In this document: positions 12,001 through 23,300 of the stretch, one piece after another
Position numbering within the stretch: position 1 is the stretch's first letter
How the letters are laid out: each line of letters starts with the position of its first letter
Assembly: GCA_035578905.1 (NCBI GenBank)
Contig: JAQJVL010000693.1
Span: 375,813 to 439,812, forward strand
Direction: 5' to 3'
DNA length: 64,000 nt
Source: Stictocephala bisonia
Taxonomy: Eukaryota; Arthropoda; Insecta; Hemiptera; Membracidae
Translations under genes and position numbers: made by a program
The notes under the pieces: model-generated
Told to the model about the DNA's origin: nothing
The model's input: the letters and a program-made list of their open reading frames with translations, nothing else
Databases searched by the model: none

Positions 12001-15000
12001 GTTGTTTTGATGAATATTTTGAAGAATAGCACATCTGAGTCAGATAAAATGAGAAAGTTTATTACTAATTGTCTGTGTAGTTTCATTTATGTATTTAAAA
12101 AATATTCAATAATATTTTCTTTCTTTTTTTTTTTTTTTTTTTTTTTTTGTACAGTCTATGATGAAAAACCAAAATAAATAGAGATATTTTAACTGAAATA
12201 TGGAACATGGTCATTTGCTTTTATCTTGTGGAATTTATCTTATTATGATTTATTACACTTCTTCGCTGAGCGATCTTTTAAAAATAAAACAATATCAACA
12301 AAATGAACATAAAATAAATGATAAATTATTCTACTGCATCAATATTTATATACCTTACAAAATAGTATAATAATCATTGTATGGAATAAGATAACAATGT
12401 GCTAGAACTCAATTTGACCTCAAGCGTAGATGCAGGAATGTGTCATCCACATATGGTGCAAACAACACATGATGCCTATGTGCGGTTCCACATCGAAATG
12501 GTTAAATCCCATGTGTAGACAGAGTCATATTTATAGTTTGAAAATACATTAAATGTGGAATTGTGTTAAAAAAGAAAGTTTTTTCAAAAATTTGCCATTT
12601 ATGCTATTTTAAACCCACAATAATTCTATTGTACTATAAATTTTAGGTGTAAAAAAAACAATCATAGGCCAGTTACCTCTCAATAAATAACAACAAAATA
12701 TTCATATATAGATATGTTCATTATATTTTATTGGCAGCATATTTACTATTAAATATTGTCAACCAATTAAATAAGTACAACATTGAAATGTTCTACACTA
12801 AATTGAAAATGTTATTATAGTTACAATAATTATGTGGTAGCTGTTATACTGTGAACTATATAAAATTAACTAATATTGTAACTATAACAAATGATTTTGT
12901 TTTGATTGCTGATGTTTACTGGTATTCAAGTTATGTAACATAGTACAAATAGGAGAATGTCCAGAAACAAATTGAAATCAACCAACCATTTCTAGATAAA
13001 AATGAGAAATTTCAACTAACCAAAATAAGTATGGTTGTTTTGTTAAATACTTTTGAATAATGACTCAAACAACATTCTGCGACTTGACAAAAATTACTAC
13101 AAACCATAGTAGAATATATTCAGGTCGGTTCTGGTTTTCAGTAATCTTTCATGTATTTAAAATGTTCCTTCACTGCAGGAGAAGGTCAACCAATTATTTG
13201 TCTAATTATTTGCCAGCAATTACTGAAATCTCTGTTATAACTGATAAGTCCGTCTTTAATTATCTGTCTGGTTAAACCGTCATGTCTCCAAGTATCGTTG
13301 TGTTAGTTCAAAATGCCTCTAGCCAACTGAATGGAGATCTGTTTGTTGCTTGAATGAGGCAGGGAGAAAGGTCGGATAGTTTTATGTTTATTTCTGGGAT
13401 GTATTGCAAAAGTCAAAAGTAACGGTGCATTGTTCAGCCAATGTTAGAAAATAAAACTTATTCTTTGACTGAAAGCTTGGTGGTTAGAGTGTTAAAAGCA
13501 CATTTCTTACTTTAAATAGTTGAAAAGGTATTTTCTTTTTATCTATATATTTGAAGGTTACTATCGACTCTCTTTGCTTTGTTTCTCATTCTACACCAGT
13601 AACATATTTAATATATGTATGATAAGTTGTTATGGAACAAAGACCATACCCATCTTGGTATTTGATGGGTTTGACCATACTCCCAGGATTTGATTCATCA
13701 ACATTGAAAGCAGAATAGATAATTAACGCTAGGTTAGCCAAAGGACTTGTTTTTTATAAACAAATAAAATTCCATTAAAAAGTTTACTTGTTTATGAATA
13801 ACCACTTCAGTCAATGTTATTTTATGGATACAATCAAAGGAAAAAATAGCAAACTTTATGTTTAAAATTTATTACTTATAAAAGGATCTTTTTAGTTTTA
13901 ATATTTGTCAATTTATGTTAATTAAAATTCAATAATCTTGCATTTAATTCACTAGCTCAACACTGTTTTTACTTAACACAACTTTTATAGCCATAAAACA
14001 TGGCTTAATTATATTTTATGATTTGATAGAAATTGTAAAATAATATCTGCCATTTAATTGGATCTATTCATAAGTTGATTGAATTGCAAATACTATGTTT
14101 ATGTAATACCTACGTTGACAATGCATTTAATAGACATGATTGTCCACAGAGCCAATTGCTATGACCACTCTCATCAGTCTGGCTGGTGCGTGTTTTGTCA
14201 TGTTCCTGCTGTGCATTCTATGTGGAGTCTACTGCGTTAGAGCAGAGAAATGCTGTTTTAACAGTAAGTGGTATATCTGATTAAGTTACTAAACAAATCT
14301 AATAGTTTTAAAGCATTGGTGCTTTGTTTATTATCATAAAATATAAAATAAACAAATGCTGTCACTCCAAAGCATGAATCTCAAAATTCAGCAGAAGGAT
14401 TGCACATATGTGTGGAACATTTATTTTGGGCTTTTGTCAGTATATGCTTTTATTGCTTTTAAGACACAGATCGCCTAAAAGTGCACAGGATTAATATAAC
14501 TAAATTAAATTTAACAGCGGTCCTCATTTAATAATAATCAGTACAATAAAATCGACTGAAAAAAACCTGGAGATAAATTGCATCAATCTAGTAGATAAAT
14601 TAGGTTTGACCATTGAAAAAGTATGATGACTAACAGTAGAATTTGTACTTATCAAAACAAATAAAATGCTTTTATTTATTAAAACAAACATATTTATTTA
14701 TATCACAACTTATTTCCTGAATATAAATTTAGCCATCATAATTGTCAGGTCCCATATTTAGTTTTGAAATTTAGTTGGATAATCCAAAAGTCAACATGGA
14801 GTCTCTAGTTACTTTCTATTACTCTAGTTTCAAATTTTAGGAACATAACCCTTTATCTTTAGCCTGAAACCAGTTAAACAAAACATTTGTCTTCTTTATG
14901 TTATGATCTATATTTTTAAGTTTCAATGGACTTCTTTATCTATTATAATTTTAATGATATTTTGCATTTATCTCTCACATTATGTTTATTTGTAAATGAT

Positions 15001-17301
15001 CTAGAACAAAATATTTTTGAAACTCAGTTCACTGGTGCCCTTAATTAAATATATTATTGTAGCTGAATTAAAGGTTTTAACATATTCAAATGTTTTTAAT
15101 ATTTGTTTCACTTATATCGTATATGTTATGTCAATTCATTAAAGCATTTACTTCAAATAAATATTAATAAACAGTAAAATTAAGAACTCCTTCTTATTAT
15201 TTCTGAACAAATTATTGGAATAGTTTTAGCTCTGTGAGAAAAAGTCTACTAAATAATAACAGAGACTGAAAACAATAACCAATAACTTTGAATGTCGGCT
15301 ACACCTGTTTCAGGAGATCAAGAAGGGAATTTATGAGCAAGACTACAGTTCCATGAACATTTTTGTTAGTGTCTAGATGGACTTTAACATTTAACTTTTG
15401 TGGTTTGACAACTTTGACTGTAAACAAACAAGGATTGATACATATTATATAATAAATAGAAAAGAAGCTAAAGTTTGGTAAAAAAAACGGAGTGTATGAA
15501 GCATCAATACGAGCATGAATCAAAAAATCCATATTATTTATGTAAAACTTCAATTAATTATTAAGTACTCTTTTTACTCTATTTGTATTTCAACTTTCCT
15601 TTGCTTCAATAAATAACATAAAAACCACAACTTCCTCTTTGTATTTACTCCGAATAATAATTTATTATACTCATATTTATATCTTTCCTTTATAGGAGTA
15701 GATAAACTCTGTCAATAATTTTGTCTAAAGTGTATTCTATATTTCATAATAGATTTAAACTAAAATTATCAAAAAATCTAAAATCTCATGAATGAGTACG
15801 GTAATTTTAAAATAAAATAAATATATTTAGATTAGGTTTTGAAAGTTTTGTACGCCAACGAGTTATTTAGACCTATTAATACATACTGTCACTATAACAA
15901 ATCTTATTTTCTGTATATAGAGTACTATGCAAGTGTTTACTTTGTTAGTGAAATTTTAAGAGTAAACAATTGTATAAAGATATTGATAACATTAATGTAG
16001 TGTTAACAATCGTACTCATCATTTCTTTTAAACTATTTATTCTTGGATCTGCACTGCAAACTATTGCCATGCAAAATTTGAACATTTAAACAGGAATTGA
16101 AGCTAATTATAACATTAAAAGATGAAATTGTTAAAACATTTCAGGAAAGTTTAATCCAGATCTTCGCTAAATTAGGTAAATGTTGTTTGATAAGTGTTTA
16201 ACCTTTTCAGTATCTATGTAATTTTGGTTGCAAGAAGGCTTAAAAAAATTATTCCAGTTCTGATGGTCAAAGTCAAATCATTTATTACCACAAACAATAG
16301 AAAAAAATTGTAAAGGATAAACATAATTATCATAATTATGTAGTAAAATTATCATAATTACGGTATTAACTTCAACATTGTATACTAAAACTACAATATA
16401 CTATCATTACTAAAACTATTCTTTATTTTCAAGTAAATAGTCCTGGACACTGTAGTACTCCTTTTGAATTAATTTTTCTGTTCGATTGGCTTTTAAATTT
16501 GTTGGGATTATTAGCATTCTTTATGTACTGTGGTAGGGAATTAAACAATTATATGCAGGAAGAATATGTTTAGTTTATAAAAAAAGTTGTGTTATGGTTA
16601 GGTAGGGTTATTGTGTTATTGTGACGCAGTTGGTATCTATGGTTATTTGAAATATGTGATGAAAATAAATCAAATTATATTATTAGAAATGTCGGGCTGT
16701 TAGGGATATAAATTGATGGGAAAGTTAGTATGCCTTTCTCTCAAAATAGTGATCTGCATGACTGGCTTCTGGCCAAGTGAAAAACTATTCAAACTGCTCT
16801 TTTCTGCAACCTGAAAACATACTGAGCCTTGGTGCTTTCGAGGGCCAAAATTAGTACTGCAGAGGATAAATAAGGATAAAAGCAACCATGTCACAACAGG
16901 ATGTCACCATTTTCTAAACAGGCAAGTCGAGATAGTAAAAAATACTGCTACTTAGCCTACTTGTTTCTTTTTTAATATGGTTTGAAAAGTTCAGATTACG
17001 GTCAAAAGTAACACCGAGATAATTCACGGTGGTTGAAGGACTAAACTCGTTGTCACTTACGATAATATTCAAACAATCGCTATCCAACTGGTTTCTGATC
17101 TACTAGCTTGGTCTTCGTGGCATTGATACATAAAGAGTTTTCCTCCAACCACTGATATACTTAGGTTTATCACACAATGAGCTCCCGTCTAAAAACATTC
17201 CATTCTCCAGCTGTGCCCTACTCTTAACAGAAACTACAAGGGATGTATCATCAGCAAAGAAGTACAAGTGAGAGTTCGATATACACCTGGCTATGTCATT
17301 A

Positions 17302-17349
<48 letters not shown>

Positions 17350-20300
17350 ACAGGACCAAGAACTAATCCATTTACATTAAAACCATCCATTGAACATTTA
17401 TATTCAATACAGCATACAATATTTTCAATGAAACTTTACAAAAGATGTCATAACGTCATACTTTGCCATATATCTAAAATTAAAATTGTTCGATGGTTCT
17501 GAGCTTTGAGTGTTGGAGCGAAATTGCCTAATGAAATGAAACTAAAAGTACATGTTACATCTCATAAACATTTTATTAGTTACGGTTTTCTTCACTAATA
17601 TACTCATACAACAATTGTATTGGGATGTACTCATACAAAAATTGTATTGAGATGTACATATACGTTTATTAGTTACTGTTTTCTTCACTAATATACTCAT
17701 ACAACAATTGTATTGGGATATACTTATACGTTTATTAGTTACGGTTTTCTTCACTAATATACTCATACAACAATTGTATTGGGATGTACTTATACGTTTA
17801 TTAGTTACGGTTTTCTTCACTAATATACTCATACAACAATTGTATTGGGATGTACTTATACGTTTATTAGTTACGGTTTTCCTCACTAATATACTCATAC
17901 AACAATTGTATTGGGATGTACTTATACGTTTATTAGTTACGGTTTTCTTCACTAATATACTCATACAACAATTGTATTGGGATGTACTTATACGTTTATT
18001 AGTTACGGTTTTCTTCACTAATATACTCATACAACAATTGTATTGGGATGTACTTATACGTTTATTAGTTACGGTTTTCCTCACTAATATACTCATACAA
18101 CAATTGTATTGGGATGTACTTATACGTTTATTAGTTACGGTTTTCTTCACTAATATACTCATACAACAATTGTATTGGGATGTACTTATACGTTTATTAG
18201 TTACGGTTTTCTTCACTAATATACTCATACAACAATTGTATTGGGATGTACTTATACGTTTATTAGTTACGGTTTTCTTCACTAATATACTCATACAACA
18301 ATTGTATTGGGATGTACTTATACGTTTATTAGTTACGGTTTTCCTCACTAATATACTCATACAACAATTGTATTGGGATGTACTTATACGTTTATTAGTT
18401 ACGGTTTTCTTCACTAATATACTCATACAACAATTGTATTGGGATGTACTTATACGTTTATTAGTTACGGTTTTTTCACTAATATACTCATACAACAATT
18501 GTATTAGGATATACGTATACATTTATTAGTTATGGTTTTCTTCACTAATATACTCATACAACAATTGTATTGGGATGTACTTATACGTTTATTAGTTATG
18601 GTTTTCTTCACTAATATACTCATACAACAATTGTATTGGGATGTACTTATACGTTTATTAGTTACGGTTTTCCTCACTAATATACTCATACAACAATTGT
18701 ATTGGGATGTACTTATACGTTTATTAGTTATGGTTTTCTTCACTAATATACTCATACAACAATTGTATTGGGATGTACTTATACGTTTATTAGTTACGGT
18801 TTTCCTCACTAATATACTCATACAACAATTGTATTGGGATGTACTTATACGTTTATTAGTTACGGTTTTCCTCACTAATATACTCATACAACAATTGTAT
18901 TGGGATGTACTTATACGTTTATTAGTTATGGTTTTCTTTACTAATATACTCATACAACAATTGTATTGGGATGTACTTATACGTTTATTAGTTATGGTAT
19001 TTCTTCACTAATATACTCATACAACAATTGTATTGGGATGTACTTATACGTTTATTAGTTACGGTTTTCTTCACTAATATACTCATACAACAATTGTATT
19101 GGGATGTACTTATACGTTTATTAGTTACGGTTTTCCTCACTAATATACTCATACAACAATTGTATTGGGATGTACTTATACGTTTATTAGTTACGGTTTT
19201 CTTCACTAATATACTCATACAACAATTGTATTGGGATGTACTTATACGTTTATTAGTTACGGTTTTTTCACTAATATACTCATACAACAATTGTATTAGG
19301 ATATACGTATACATTTATTAGTTATGGTTTTCTTCACTAATATACTCATACAACAATTGTATTGGGATGTACTTATACGTTTATTAGTTATGGTTTTCTT
19401 CACTAATATACTCATACAACAATTGTATTGGGATGTACTTATACGTTTATTAGTTACGGTTTTCCTCACTAATATACTTATACAACAATTGTATTGGGAT
19501 GTACTTATACGTTTATTAGTTATGGTTTTCTTCACTAATATACTCATACAACAATTGTATTGGGATGTACTTATACGTTTATTAGTTACGGTTTTCCTCA
19601 CTAATATACTCATACAACAATTGTATTGGGATGTACTTATACGTTTATTAGTTACGGTTTTCCTCACTAATATACTCATACAACAATTGTATTGGGATGT
19701 ACTTATACGTTTATTAGTTATGGTTTTCTTTACTAATATACTCATACAACAATTGTATTGGGATGTACTTATACGTTTATTAGTTATGGTATTTCTTCAC
19801 TAATATACTCATACAACAATTGTATTGGGATGTACTTATACGTTTATTAGTTACGGTTTTCCTCACTAATATACTCATACAACAATTGTATTGGGATGTA
19901 CTTATACGTTTATTAGTTACGGTTTTCTTCACTAATATACTCATACAACAATTGTATTGGGATGTACTTATACGTTTATTAGTTACGGTTTTCCTCACTA
20001 ATATACTCATACAACAATTGTATTGGGATGTACTTATACGTTTATTAGTTACGGTTTTCCTCACTAATATACTCATACAACAATTGTATTGGGATGTACT
20101 TATACGTTTATTAGTTACGGTTTTCCTCACTAATATACTCATACAACAATTGTATTGGGATGTACTTATACGTTTATTAGTTATGGTTTTCTTCACTAAT
20201 ATACTCATACAACAATTGTATTGGGATGTACTTATACGTTTATTAGTTATGGTTTTCTTCACTAATATACTCATACAACAATTGTATTGGGATGTACTTA

Positions 20301-23300
20301 TACGTTTATTAGTTATGGTTTTCTTTACTAATATACTTATACAACAATTGTATTGGGATGTACTTATACGTTTATTAGTTACGGTTTTCCTCACTAATAT
20401 ACTCATACAACAATTGTATTGGGATGTACTTATACGTTTATTAGTTACGGTTTTCCTCACTAATATACTCATACAACAATTGTATTGGGATGTACTTATA
20501 CGTTTATTAGTTACGGTTTTCCTCACTAATATACTCATACAACAATTGTATTAGGATGTACTTATACGTTTATTAGTTATGGTTTTCTTCACTAATATAC
20601 TCATACAACAATTGTATTGGGATGTACTTATACGTTTATTAGTTACGGTTTTTTCACTAATATACTCATACAACAATTGTATTGGGATGTACTTATACGT
20701 TTATTAGTTTTGTTTCTTACTTTAAATATGACCTGCTCTGGCTATTGGGCTTATTAATAAATGGTCATTTCTGAGGTATAGTTGACCTTAGTTAGTAACA
20801 ATGACTACACTCGTTCATCTACACTCTTCACACTCATTCCCCGCCCCCTCATATTCACCCATATATTGAAGATCGGCGTCTTAATAATGAATAATGTTGT
20901 AAAGTCCCAAAAATGTTTCTAAACCAACAATAGGTCAATTATATTTCTATTGTTGTTTAAAGAGATATTTAAAAAGTCTTTTTTTCTTTCAGGAAGAGGA
21001 GATTTCAGGCCAACAGATCTTGAAAGGTAAATATTATTTTAAGTACCTAGTCTACATATTTACCATAACAACTCTATAGGTACATATTACTCGTGTTGTA
21101 TCTCTAGAGGTTTCATATAGAGGTTTCATATAGGTTTCATATAGCAATTTAATCCATCACAGTTTTATATCTTTTAAATTATAAAATGCTTGTAATAAAG
21201 GTAATAGTAATGTAATTATCTGATTACTATTTACTATACTATAGAACTTTTTAAATTTAGATTTTATGATTTAAAAAGTTTCTTTGACAACTTCAGTCCA
21301 AACAAATATTTATGTAAAAAAGATGATTTATTATGAATGGAAATGAGTTGTGTAGTATATTACCTTTGAATTTATTATTACATACAAATGGATACCTTAC
21401 GTAATTGGAATATTTAAGCCAGTCATTTGGTTAGTTAGTGTGGTCTGCTACAACAGTTGGTTTAATCTGCAATATATTTACATGGGACTGCACTAGGGCT
21501 TCAGAATATACCTGAAAACAGCTGATAATTAGAGACACAATGATTAACAATGGATGAGAAATTAATGTGTGTGTATATGAAATGAATGATTATCCTCTCT
21601 GTTCTTTATAGAAATAGAGAAATACAATATCAACTATTATTTTATATGTAAATATTTTCTTAACGAAAAGAAAAATTAGTGATACACTCATTGCTTCTTT
21701 TATGCTGTACATAACACATCAGAGTGTATTTTAACAAACTTTCACTGGGCAACATGAAGGGGGAGCGAATACATATGCATTGACTGTGTAGTACATATCG
21801 CTACACTATACGTACTAGATCTTGATCACAATGAAGTAATTCATTAATTCTAACATTAATGACAGCTTAGTTTATTCTTTTTACAAAGCTTAAAAAGCGT
21901 AATAATTTGCATGAGGCCAAATTTTTAAATTAGATGAACATCACTTAAATTTATGATTTTGTCTCTAAAAATTTGCCGGCACCAGCTACCTCCACTGGGC
22001 AACAAAACATTGAAACTAGACGACACTTGTGTCATCCAGTTAATATGTTATTTTATGCAATGTAGCACAACTTGGTTGGTAGGTTTATACCGCCTTCTTT
22101 AAAGTCATTGACTACTGAAAACTGGCAGTTGGGTGAATGAAGCATAAGGTTATAAGTAATGATAATTTACCATCAATACGTAGAAATTAAGAGTTAGGTC
22201 TTTATTTTAATTCAAGAACAGTTTCTTAAAATTGTAATGTTTTAAGAATTCATGTTTAGCATGCCATTTTCTTGCAGATCAAGTCTAAATTGTGCTCGTT
22301 CTGCTAATGATGTTTAATGTTTTGCTAAACCATTCAAAATTACAGCCAAACATTCCATAATTTAAAATTTAAATTTTCTTATTGTAATAGTTTTTTTGTG
22401 TTTTATTAATAATTACTGATTAATTTACAAGCATTTCCAAAATAAATCTTACCTGCCAAAGCAAAATTAGGCCAACTTTTCAGCCTCTATTGACTACCAA
22501 GGTTGAACACTGAATTTGACAAGGAAAAAAACAAACCTATGTGTAAAAGCAACATATTGCAAAGTTTTTATGTACGTTCCGTTTTACACAAATGTAAACA
22601 GGCTATCTACCCACTGTTGATTGGTCAATTGGTTCACATAATTAGACTTGTGCTATAAAATTAATTTTGATGATGAAATAAAACTTATTCAAATATACTA
22701 TACATTAATATTAAAATATTAAACTTGGAATTTCTAATTACTGTATTCCTTACCTATTATTATTTTGACCATTCCTAGTGTAATCTTTTACAGCGAAAAG
22801 AGTGAGCTGGAGAGTACAGGACGAAAGACTCCCAAAATAGATGGGGTGGGCATCCTGCATCACCCTGGGGAGGCCATGTACTGTTCGACCCCCACCAGAA
22901 GACCCCCCCACACGATAACTGCGGGAGGTTCCCCAGAGGCGATGAAGGTGAGGCTTGCTGCTATGGTCCTACAGCCCCCCACCAGAGTGTAGCAGTCTTC
23001 GCTCTTCGCTCCTAGCAACCACGTGTTTTGTGATGTTGCACCCTGACTGACGTTTATGTCGATGTGATATTGCACTCGAGATCTCAATGGACAGTCTTAT
23101 TGCGCATGTGATATGGACGGCACTTTGTGGTTTTGCACTCAACTACTGTGCTCATGCAACACTTGCTGCTCTCTGCACATGCTCTCATGTTTGATTGTGT
23201 ATCACTGATCATTGTTCATTTTAAGTTGCTCATACGCAGTTCAACAGCTGTAATGTACATTTTTGGTCATGAATGCTCTCTGTGTTTCTCAGCTGATAGA

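Noticed and set aside
13460..13500. GGTGGTTAGAGTGTTAA resembling a tRNA/SINE A box
   Set aside because: No convincing B box at the right distance and no cloverleaf could be drawn.
17542..20554. Long open frames (up to 326 codons) on both strands
   Set aside because: They follow from a 66-bp (22-codon) repeat without stops in those frames. They break at 1-bp variants and encode only the repeat.
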